Source: Emticicia sp. CRIBPO (GTDB lineage: Bacteria > Bacteroidota > Bacteroidia > Cytophagales > Spirosomataceae). From it: a stretch of DNA of 64,000 bases. Under the pieces are notes generated by a model, which saw nothing but the letters and a program-made list of their open reading frames with translations, did no database searches and was not told the origin of the DNA. The position numbers and the translations under genes were made by a program. The stretch spans positions 276,808 to 340,807 of the forward strand of contig NZ_JAAAKV010000003.1 of the NCBI RefSeq assembly GCF_009905725.1, in the 5' to 3' direction. Below are positions 57,490-64,000 of the stretch, piece by piece. Numbering within the stretch: position 1 is the first letter of the stretch; each line of letters begins with the position of its first letter.

Positions 57490-58203
57490 TTAAAATTTAA
57501 AGTTGAGGCCCACTGTCATCATCTCTGAATCCTGTTTGAAATCACTGTCGGAAAGGTTAAGGCTTTTGACAAACTGCAACTGGATTTTTACCTTTTCTAT
57601 ACCACCTCTCAGTGTCAGGGCAGGTTCGATCAGGAAATTAGACTTGTGATTTTCGAGGTAAGTCCTTTGATCTTCATTCTGATAAATGAGATTGCCTGAA
57701 ATGTTGGAATAGTTCAGGTTAACCACCCTGGCTGATCCTGCCACAGAGAAGTACTTTGATTTATAACCTATCACGGGCTGTATACCGTATCGCATTAAAT
57801 TGGCGGAGATTTTTCCGGAATTGATGGTGGCGGTGGTAGCGGATGGAAAATGATTTTCAACAGACCCCAGTCCGAATAATCCGTAAGTTTCAAACACGAA
57901 GTTGTTTTGCAGGGGTTTAAAATACCCCAAACCGGCCTCTACAAATTTTCCTGAACCTCCGTCTCCATTCTCCTGGTCCTTGGGTCTCATCAACCCGCCG
58001 TTAAGCTGGATCGCAAAATTGTTTCCTGCTCCATAGGCCCCCTGGAATTCCACCTGGTTGGCATTGCCGGAAACCGTCAGGTTGGTTTCTCCTTTGGCAC
58101 TGATCAGAGGTGCGTTCTGAGTATTCGGAATGTAATAATTGGGATTGCAGCCTGAAAGAAGTGCACAGGCCAGTGCAAGCAGTCTGAAAGTTGGTTTTTT
58201 CAT
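57490..58203 (-). CDS. Outer-membrane-like lipoprotein, tandem paralogue B
   Basis: A 237-residue lipoprotein (lipobox CALLSGC, Cys19, then NPNYYIPNTQ). Full-length similarity to paralogue A, with matching blocks GETNLTVSGNANQVEFQGAY, KFVEAGLGYFKPLQNNF, VFETYGLFGLGSVENHFPS and ENHKSNFLIEPALTLRGGIE. The pair arose by tandem duplication; both keep intact frames and signals. Predicted outer-membrane lipoprotein with strand-rich body; substrate or partner unknown. Confidence 0.8.
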   Translation of the reverse strand: MKKPTFRLLALACALLSGCNPNYYIPNTQNAPLISAKGETNLTVSGNANQVEFQGAYGAGNNFAIQLNGGLMRPKDQENGDGGSGKFVEAGLGYFKPLQNNFVFETYGLFGLGSVENHFPSATTATINSGKISANLMRYGIQPVIGYKSKYFSVAGSARVVNLNYSNISGNLIYQNEDQRTYLENHKSNFLIEPALTLRGGIEKVKIQLQFVKSLNLSDSDFKQDSEMMTVGLNFKF

Positions 58204-58336
58204 TGTTTTACGTGGTTTGGATGTATATTTTATTGTACTCTCAAAAGCAGGTTTAGTTGCTTTCTGAACCGGGATTTAATGTGCTGATCGTGGCCGGTTT
58301 GTCCTAAAACGATGGGGGAAGTGTGATATTGTATAA

Positions 58337-58369
58337 CCGGCTTTGCCCGATATTATCAGGCAAAGCCGG
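58337..58369 (-). terminator. Hairpin just after alaS
   Basis: Eleven-bp perfect stem CCGGCTTTGCC with GGCAAAGCCGG, 11-base loop, 10 nt after the alaS stop. No good T-run on either side. Confidence 0.6.
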
Positions 58370-58378
58370 AAATGTGTG

Positions 58379-61051
58379 TTAAATAACGAAGCTTTTGGCT
58401 TTGGCAATCGCCTTGTCTACTCCTGAGGCGTCATTTCCTCCGGCTGTAGCAAAGTGAGGCTGTCCGCCTCCTCCGCCTTTCATTTCTTTGGCCGCTTCCT
58501 TGACAATATTGCCTGCATGAAGGCCTTTCGCTTTCATGATTTCCTCGTCGATCATGACGGCCAGCTGGGGTTTTTCATTGATAACGGTGCCGATCACGAT
58601 ATAGGCGTTTTCAAGTTTTGCTTTCAGTTCATATGCCAGTTGCTTCAGAGCATCTGCAGACGGCAGGCTGACATTCACAGCCAGTACGTTGACATCTCCG
58701 ACGGCTTCCACTTTTTCCAGAAGTTCTTTTTTGATGACCTGGAGTTTTTCATTTTCCAGCACTTCAATTTTCTTTTGTAAGGCGTTTTTCTCCTCGATCA
58801 GTGATTCAACGGCTTTAGGTAAATCAGTAGCACCCTTCAGCAATTGTTTGAGTGTATCCAGCACGGTTTGCTGTTCACGCATCAGTTCGAGGGCTTTTTT
58901 GCCGGTAACAGCTTCCACACGTCTTACCCCTGCAGAAACAGAACCTTCAGAAATGAATTTGAACAAACCGATCTCGCCGGTAGCCCCTACGTGTGTACCA
59001 CCGCAAAGCTCAACAGAGAAACCAGGCTCAAAAGTAATGACCCTTACAAAATCGCCGTATTTTTCGCCAAAAGTGGCCGTTGCTCCCAGTTTAAGGGCTT
59101 CATCGATCGGGACATTGCGTTTTTCATCCAGGGCGATGTTCAGCCTGATTTTTTCGTTGACGATATCTTCAATCTGCTGCAATTCCTCGTCGGTCACTTT
59201 TGAGAAGTGAGAAAAGTCAAAACGGGTTACCTCATCATTCTGATAAGAACCGCGTTGTATGATATGAGAACCCAGGACTTGTCTCATTCCGGCCAGCATC
59301 AGGTGAGTGGCAGAGTGGTTCTTTTTAATATCCTGGTGTCTGAAATTGTCTATTTTAGCCTTAACCGCCAAAGGTTCAGTTGCATTTTCGAGCAATGAAC
59401 CCACGATTTTGTCCGTAGTGATATGAAGGAACAGGTCATTTTCCTTTTTGGTGTCACTGATCGGGATGGTGATGGTCTGGCCGTCATAATCCAGCTCAAA
59501 AACACCGGTGTCACCCACCTGTCCACCCATTTCGGCATAGAAAGGAGTACGGTCTAATACGAGGTGGAACTCCTCGCCCGCCTTGGTTTTCACCTTGCGG
59601 TATTTGACCAGTTGCGAATCCGATTCGGCAAAATCATAGCCGAGGAACTCAACCCCGTCGATGTCGCCCAGGTCAATCCAGTCGGCTGCTTCTTTGGTGG
59701 CATCCTTACGGCTTCTTTCTTTCTGCTCGGTCAGTGCTTTTTTGAAGCCTTCCTCGTCAATACTAAAGCCTTTTTCCCTGGCGATCAGGGCGGTCAGGTC
59801 AACCGGGAAACCGAAAGTGTCGGACAGTTCGAAAACCGTAACACCGTCTATTACTTTATTGTCTTTTAATTCATCAAAAATGAGGTCCAGTCTTTTTAGT
59901 CCCAGTTCAAGGGTTCTCAGGAATGTTTTTTCCTCTTCTTCCACTACTTTCGACACAAACTCTACCTGTGCCTGAAGCTCAGGGAAGACGTCTTTGAACT
60001 GAAGGGCCAGCACCGGCACCAGTTTGGACATGAACGGCTCTCTGAAGTTAAGGTAAGAATAACCATAACGCACCGCCCTGCGGAGAATCCTGCGGATCAC
60101 GTAACCGGCCTTGGCGTTGGATGGCAGCTGACCATCTGCGATCGCAAATGAAACCGCCCTGAGGTGATCGGCAATCACACGCATGGCTACGTCGACGTAA
60201 TTGTCAGACCTGAGTGTGCCGTTTTCGCCGTATTTTTTACCCGACATGGTTTCCAGCACCTGGATAGTATTCTGGAATATGTCAGTATCATAATTCGATT
60301 GTTTGCCCTGGATGGCCATACAAAGACGCTCGAAGCCCATACCTGTATCCACGTGGCGGGCCGGCAACGGAAGCAATGAGCCGTCAGCCTTACGCTCAAA
60401 CTGCATGAATACATTGTTCCAGATTTCGATGACCTGCGGATGATCGGCATTCACCAGTGTTTTTCCTGAAACAGCGTCTACGTCAGCCTGGTCTCTGAGG
60501 TCAATATGGATTTCTGAACAAGGGCCGCAAGGTCCTACATCACCCATTTCCCAGAAATTGTCTTTTTTGTTCCCCATGATGATGCGGCTGTCGTCACCCA
60601 GGATGTTCTTCCAGATGTCAAAAGCTTCCTGGTCAAAAGGCACGCCGTCTTTTTCGTCTCCTTCAAAGACAGATACATAAATACGCTCTTTAGGTAATTT
60701 GTAAACTTCCGTCAACAATTCCCATGACCACTCAAGGGCCTCTTTTTTGAAATAATCTCCAAACGACCAGTTGCCCAGCATCTCAAACATGGTGTGGTGG
60801 TAGGTATCAAAACCCACTTCTTCCAGGTCATTGTGCTTTCCACTTACCCTCAGACATTTTTGCGTATCGGCGATTCTTGAGCTTGGAGGCGTTCCGTTTC
60901 CCAGGAAGAAATCTTTGAACTGGGCCATTCCTGAGTTGTTGAACATCAGGGTGGGGTCGTTTTTGGCGACAAGCGGAGCCGAAGGCACGATAAGGTGTCC
61001 TTTAGAAATGAAAAAATCTAAAAAAGCTTTACGTATCTGATGAGAGGTCAT
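58379..61051 (-). CDS. alaS: Alanyl-tRNA synthetase
   Basis: An 890-residue class II synthetase that charges tRNA-Ala and edits mischarged Ser/Gly. N-terminal TSHQIRKAFLDFFISKGH and FNNSGMAQFKDFFLG (motif 2 region), DTYHHTMFEMLGNWSFGDYF and GPCGPCSEIHID are diagnostic; the editing domain has HSATHLMLAGMRQ and ELCGGTHVGATG with the zinc ligands; the C-Ala end has GGGGGQPHFATAGG. The start is ATG 61051 (MTSHQIRK); the frame continues upstream to 61153 without family support. A -7 element lies 49 nt upstream. Confidence 0.96.
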   Translation of the reverse strand: MTSHQIRKAFLDFFISKGHLIVPSAPLVAKNDPTLMFNNSGMAQFKDFFLGNGTPPSSRIADTQKCLRVSGKHNDLEEVGFDTYHHTMFEMLGNWSFGDYFKKEALEWSWELLTEVYKLPKERIYVSVFEGDEKDGVPFDQEAFDIWKNILGDDSRIIMGNKKDNFWEMGDVGPCGPCSEIHIDLRDQADVDAVSGKTLVNADHPQVIEIWNNVFMQFERKADGSLLPLPARHVDTGMGFERLCMAIQGKQSNYDTDIFQNTIQVLETMSGKKYGENGTLRSDNYVDVAMRVIADHLRAVSFAIADGQLPSNAKAGYVIRRILRRAVRYGYSYLNFREPFMSKLVPVLALQFKDVFPELQAQVEFVSKVVEEEEKTFLRTLELGLKRLDLIFDELKDNKVIDGVTVFELSDTFGFPVDLTALIAREKGFSIDEEGFKKALTEQKERSRKDATKEAADWIDLGDIDGVEFLGYDFAESDSQLVKYRKVKTKAGEEFHLVLDRTPFYAEMGGQVGDTGVFELDYDGQTITIPISDTKKENDLFLHITTDKIVGSLLENATEPLAVKAKIDNFRHQDIKKNHSATHLMLAGMRQVLGSHIIQRGSYQNDEVTRFDFSHFSKVTDEELQQIEDIVNEKIRLNIALDEKRNVPIDEALKLGATATFGEKYGDFVRVITFEPGFSVELCGGTHVGATGEIGLFKFISEGSVSAGVRRVEAVTGKKALELMREQQTVLDTLKQLLKGATDLPKAVESLIEEKNALQKKIEVLENEKLQVIKKELLEKVEAVGDVNVLAVNVSLPSADALKQLAYELKAKLENAYIVIGTVINEKPQLAVMIDEEIMKAKGLHAGNIVKEAAKEMKGGGGGQPHFATAGGNDASGVDKAIAKAKSFVI

Positions 61052-61099
61052 AATCTGGATTAAATCGTTTAAGAATAAATATTTCCCGAAAGAAGTTTG

Positions 61100-61107
61100 C
61101 AAAAATA
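61100..61107 (-). promoter_or_regulatory. Candidate -7 element of alaS
   Basis: Minus-strand TATTTTTG, 49 nt upstream of ATG 61051. Confidence 0.5.
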
Positions 61108-61158
61108 GTTGAAAACAATGGTTTATGGAAAATTTTAAGAATAGAAATGGCAATAATC

Positions 61159-61189
61159 TTTGGTAACTAATTTTTTAGTTGTAAGTTTG
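61159..61189 (+). promoter_or_regulatory. Near-consensus promoter of the leucine-rich-repeat gene
   Basis: TTTG at 61159-61162, a 19-nt spacer, then TAAGTTTG at 61182-61189; the start would be near 61195, 15 nt before ATG 61210. Confidence 0.7.
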
Positions 61190-61209
61190 GTCAAACGAAT
61201 ATCAATACT

Positions 61210-62655
61210 ATGAAACACTTTACTTTAATCCTGGTAAGCCTGCTTATCTGTTTTACGGCTTATTCGCAGCAGAGGATATTTCACGCCACCGAGAAAGACA
61301 GCCTGATCCTCAGTGTAAGCGAGGAGTATAGGAGCCCGACTTTAGAAGACCGTTCGAGACTTTTCGGCAGTGGAGAAACGATGCGTGTGGCCGAAGCCCG
61401 CGAGCAATACCGGCTGACGCGACTTTTTAAATTGTATGCTTATGAAGAGCAGCTTGACTTCGGAGACATGGAGCAGAATTGTCGTTTGATCATTACTTTC
61501 CTGGTTGGCCCGGAGAAAAAGACGGACTACTGCTTTTTTGAAACCAATAAAATGACGTTCACAGGGACGACGATGGTAAACGAGGCTGTTGAGCTGACCA
61601 CAGAAAAGGAGGAAAAACTGATGAGAGTACTTGGCAGGATGGTCCGTGAAACCACACCGTCGATGGAGGTTGATTATGCCTATCAATTTGATATCAGTTT
61701 GTTCCCTAAAGGAATGTTTATTAGGAGCACGGATAAAAGAATTATTTCGACAGTGGAAGAAGCACAAAGAACCACCAGGCCTGACACCGTCATAGCATTA
61801 AACTTTTCAGGGTTGATGCTGAAGGAAGTGCCTCCTGTCATTTTCCGTTTTAAAAACCTGAAATTCCTGGATCTTTCAAAAAATTACCTGTCGGAGTTTC
61901 GTGCTAAGCCTGGAAAACTCAGAAAGCTGAAGGGAATTGACCTGAGTGAAAATGACCTGGTTGACGTTTCGGTTGAATTTGGTAAATATCGTAAAATGAC
62001 GATGATCAAAATGATGAATAACCGGTTGGCAAAGATTCCTGAGGGGATAAAAGCCGGCAGGAGACTCGAGTATGCCTGGTTTGCTCATAATCCGATGGTA
62101 AATTTTGAAAAGAGCAATTTAAGAAAAATAAGAAGGGCAAAAAATATTAACCTTTATCATTGCCGGATTCCGGGATTGCCTCCAAGCATCGGGAAATTGA
62201 AATGGGTGGAAACCCTGGATATTTATCATAACCGGCTTAAGTTCGTTCCGGCTGAGATCGGGAAATTAAAGAGACTGAATACCCTGGCGATTTCGAATAA
62301 TCAACTCTGGAAACTCCCGGACGAAATCGGCAGACTTAAAAATCTAAAAAAACTTTATGCCCACCATAATAAGCTGGACAGGTTACCTGAGCTACCATCA
62401 GGATTGAAATTGCTGGATATTGGTTACAATGAGTTTACAGATTACCCGGCAGGCATGGGACCCCTCCCGGAACTGGAAGAATTTGACTTTTCTTTTAATA
62501 AAATGAACGAAGTGCCGCAGGGTTTGTTACAGCTTCCGAAACTGAAATCGGTGTTTATGAATGCCAATGAGTTTAACGGTGATAAATCAAAATCAGTTAA
62601 ATTAAAGGAGCTGATTACTGAGCTGGAGAAAAAATCGGTGGCGGCAAAACGGTGA
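61210..62655 (+). CDS. Exported leucine-rich-repeat protein
   Basis: A 481-residue protein with a signal peptide (residues 1-20, ending TAYSQ). The N-terminal ~165 residues are a unique region (RSRLFGSGETMRVAEAREQY and ITFLVGPEKKTDYCFFETNK), followed by about ten LRR units, for example KNLKFLDLSKNYLSEFR, LRKLKGIDLSENDLVDV, IPEGIKAGRRLEYAWFAHNP, KWVETLDIYHNRLKFVPAEI and LPELEEFDFSFNKMNEVPQG. Repeats are about 23 residues. LRR domains bind proteins; in this phylum such exported proteins are often surface or adhesion factors, but the partner is unknown. Confidence 0.87.
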   Translation: MKHFTLILVSLLICFTAYSQQRIFHATEKDSLILSVSEEYRSPTLEDRSRLFGSGETMRVAEAREQYRLTRLFKLYAYEEQLDFGDMEQNCRLIITFLVGPEKKTDYCFFETNKMTFTGTTMVNEAVELTTEKEEKLMRVLGRMVRETTPSMEVDYAYQFDISLFPKGMFIRSTDKRIISTVEEAQRTTRPDTVIALNFSGLMLKEVPPVIFRFKNLKFLDLSKNYLSEFRAKPGKLRKLKGIDLSENDLVDVSVEFGKYRKMTMIKMMNNRLAKIPEGIKAGRRLEYAWFAHNPMVNFEKSNLRKIRRAKNINLYHCRIPGLPPSIGKLKWVETLDIYHNRLKFVPAEIGKLKRLNTLAISNNQLWKLPDEIGRLKNLKKLYAHHNKLDRLPELPSGLKLLDIGYNEFTDYPAGMGPLPELEEFDFSFNKMNEVPQGLLQLPKLKSVFMNANEFNGDKSKSVKLKELITELEKKSVAAKR

Positions 62656-62781
62656 AACTGCCGAATAATTTAGCAATATGGAGGTTTTGATGTATCGTCT
62701 TTTGATTAGACGTACATTTGATCCTGATTTGTTGGGAAGGCATTGTCATGTTTCTCTGCTGATAGATTTGTTATTCTATAA

Positions 62782-62813
62782 TTGCATAACATATGTATTT
62801 AATTGTAGATTTG
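62782..62813 (+). promoter_or_regulatory. Promoter of the MerR-dprA pair
   Basis: TTG at 62782-62784, a 21-nt spacer, then TAGATTTG at 62806-62813, 23 nt before ATG 62836. A second TAGATTTG lies at 62763-62770. Confidence 0.55.
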
Positions 62814-62835
62814 AACAAAAATCAATCAGGTACCC

Positions 62836-63147
62836 ATGAAATTGTTTTATTCAACGGAAGAAGTCGCAAAGCATTTTGGAGTGAACGAATCCCAGATAAG
62901 ACATTATGTGAAAGAATTCGGCCTGAAAATCAATACTGTAGGCCGGGTTAAGAAGTATACCCATAAAGACATTGAAAAGCTGGACCAGATTCTCAGACTG
63001 ATTGAGGAAGAGAAATACACGATTGAAGGAGCCAAAGAAAAGCTGAAAACCAAAGAGGTAAAAGCAGATCATAACACAGAACTTATTCAGAAATTAAAAG
63101 ACATCAGAATCACACTTGAACTATTGAAAAATAGTATAGAAAATTGA
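62836..63147 (+). CDS. MerR-family transcriptional regulator
   Basis: A 103-residue DNA-binding protein with the winged-helix start KLFYSTEEVAKHFGVNESQI and wing text RHYVKEFGLKINTVGRVKKY, followed by a helix LDQILRLIEEEKYTIEGAKE and a short coiled-coil C-terminus; there is no ligand-binding extension, so it resembles the small MerR-like regulators of Bacteroidota. dprA begins 6 nt after its stop, so the two share a transcript; whether it regulates dprA or competence is not known. Confidence 0.85.
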   Translation: MKLFYSTEEVAKHFGVNESQIRHYVKEFGLKINTVGRVKKYTHKDIEKLDQILRLIEEEKYTIEGAKEKLKTKEVKADHNTELIQKLKDIRITLELLKNSIEN

Positions 63148-63153
63148 ACATCC

Positions 63154-64000
63154 ATGCCAACAGAAGAAATCTGTACCATTGCCCTCACCCGGGTGGATGG
63201 TATCGGTGGCGTTTTGTTTCGTCACCTCGTTAATACCTTCGGATCTGCTTCCCAGGTATTTTCAGCCCGTAAAGAGAAATTATTGAAAGTACCGGGACTA
63301 GGTAAAATCCTTACCGAGAATATCCTGCACCAGGAAAACGTCTTTACGGAAGCAGAAGACATCCTGAACAATTCTGTCAAAGCAGGTGTAAAAGTAGTCA
63401 GTTTTAAAGACGAAGACTATCCGGCCAGGTTTAAAAATCTGTATGATGCCCCGCCTTTGATGTATGTCAAAGGTAACGGGTCACTGCATCACAAAAGGAC
63501 CGTCGGGATCGTAGGCACCCGTCAGGCCAGTGATTACGGCCGGCAGGCTACAGAGTCTATTGTGGCGGCTTTGCAGCCGTTTGATGTTCAGATCATCAGC
63601 GGACTGGCTTACGGAATTGACATCAGTGCCCACAGGGCTGCTCTCAAAAACCAGATGTCTACGATAGGTGTGCTGGCCAATGGCCTTGACATTATTTACC
63701 CCTCCTCTCATAAGAAAAGTGCTGTTGAAATGCTGGGTAACGGCCTTTTGATTTCTGAAAACCCGGTGGGAACGCTGCCTGTGGCCTCACTTTTCCTGGC
63801 CAGAAACAGGATCATTGCGGCCCTGAGCGATGTGCTGATCATTGTGGAATCGGGTAAAAGGGGTGGGGCCATGGTGACAGCCGAGATTGCCAATAATTAT
63901 CACCGCGAAGTTTTTGCTGTTCCGGGAAGCATCTTTCATAAATATGCAGAGGGGACCAACGGTTTGATTCAATCCAATAAAGCCATCGTCTTTACAGGTG
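63154..64000 (+). CDS. dprA: DNA-processing protein DprA (runs off the right edge)
   Basis: The first 282 residues of DprA, the single-strand DNA chaperone that loads RecA onto incoming DNA during transformation. An N-terminal helix-hairpin-helix-like part (IALTRVDGIGGVLFRHLVNT, VPGLGKILTENILHQ) precedes the Rossmann-like DprA domain: VGIVGTRQASDYGRQATESI, ISGLAYGIDISAHRAALK, VLANGLDIIYPSSHKK, LISENPVGTLPVASLFLARN, AALSDVLIIVESGKRGGAMV and VFAVPGSIFHKYAEGTNGLI. The frame is open at the window end. The start ATG is 6 nt after the MerR-like gene. Confidence 0.95.
   Translation, partial: MPTEEICTIALTRVDGIGGVLFRHLVNTFGSASQVFSARKEKLLKVPGLGKILTENILHQENVFTEAEDILNNSVKAGVKVVSFKDEDYPARFKNLYDAPPLMYVKGNGSLHHKRTVGIVGTRQASDYGRQATESIVAALQPFDVQIISGLAYGIDISAHRAALKNQMSTIGVLANGLDIIYPSSHKKSAVEMLGNGLLISENPVGTLPVASLFLARNRIIAALSDVLIIVESGKRGGAMVTAEIANNYHREVFAVPGSIFHKYAEGTNGLIQSNKAIVFTG

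Noticed and set aside
57490-58203. Tandem lipoprotein genes as a single gene split by a frameshift
   Set aside because: Both are full-length, each with its own lipobox and stop, so they are paralogues rather than pieces.
1-64000. CRISPR array, insertion sequence or prophage
   Set aside because: No regularly spaced direct repeats, transposase or phage structural genes were seen anywhere in the window.

Overview
The window is a stretch of ordinary chromosome from a member of the Bacteroidota, most likely Cytophagales (inference). The evidence is taxonomic flavour rather than a marker gene: many exported proteins with short Sec signals ending in FAQ or TAQ, lipoproteins, a TonB-dependent receptor with a carboxypeptidase-like N-domain, bacillithiol synthesis (bshA), the carboxynorspermidine polyamine route, and the Bacteroidota promoter element TAnnTTTG in front of many genes, in the best cases with TTTG or TTG 17 to 21 nt upstream. 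No rRNA, tRNA, CRISPR array, prophage or insertion sequence was seen. Partial genes lie at both edges: an exported beta-propeller protein on the left and dprA on the right.

Layout. 1-5.1 kb: propeller fragment, TonB-dependent receptor, small Arg/Asn-rich secreted protein, HAD phosphatase and a small outer-membrane protein. 5.2-9.5 kb: minus-strand operon bshA - type II NADH dehydrogenase - ABC exporter. 9.6-14.6 kb: UbiA-type prenyltransferase with purN, a membrane protein, a DEAD-box helicase, and a DUF4143 ATPase with a palindrome over its promoter. 14.8-22.4 kb: metabolic genes (xylB, fatty-acid hydroxylase-type desaturase, amidohydrolase, ispF, M16 peptidase, gpmI). 22.4-25 kb: three tandem copies of an unknown exported protein. 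25-27.5 kb: nspC and carboxynorspermidine dehydrogenase. 27.7 kb: a probable 28-residue membrane protein with an excellent promoter. 27.8-32.4 kb: two-subunit molybdenum hydroxylase, threonine aldolase and an outer-membrane protein. 32.4-39 kb: exported DinB, SnoaL-like, AraC, alpha/beta hydrolase, a copper monooxygenase-like lipoprotein with a cytochrome-c-like N-domain, serine hydrolase and Dabb genes.

39.2-43.9 kb is the most interesting part: a tight plus-strand run of DoxX-like membrane protein, CPA1 Na+/H+ antiporter, bestrophin, an LCIB-type (theta-class) carbonic anhydrase-like protein and a pirin. Bestrophins and LCIB proteins are the bicarbonate channel and CO2-recapture partners of the algal CO2-concentrating mechanism; here they are neighbours in a presumably heterotrophic bacterium, with an ion/proton exchanger, which suggests an inorganic-carbon or pH homeostasis module.

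43.9-53.4 kb: YdeI-like protein, M48 peptidase with a small overlapping partner, two thioredoxin-fold proteins, a 700-base gene-poor stretch full of inverted repeats with its own promoter-like element and terminator (candidate small RNA), an AlkZ-like glycosylase with a HEAT-repeat protein, YceI, an intradiol-dioxygenase-like lipoprotein, and a LytTR regulator with TfoX and a small lipoprotein. 53.6-64 kb: nucleotide pyrophosphatase-type phosphatase, an AT-rich orphan SUKH (SMI1/KNR4) gene, a beta-barrel protein, two tandem lipoprotein paralogues, alaS, a leucine-rich-repeat protein, and a MerR regulator just upstream of dprA. All functional calls rest on motif recognition by eye; no database search was run.
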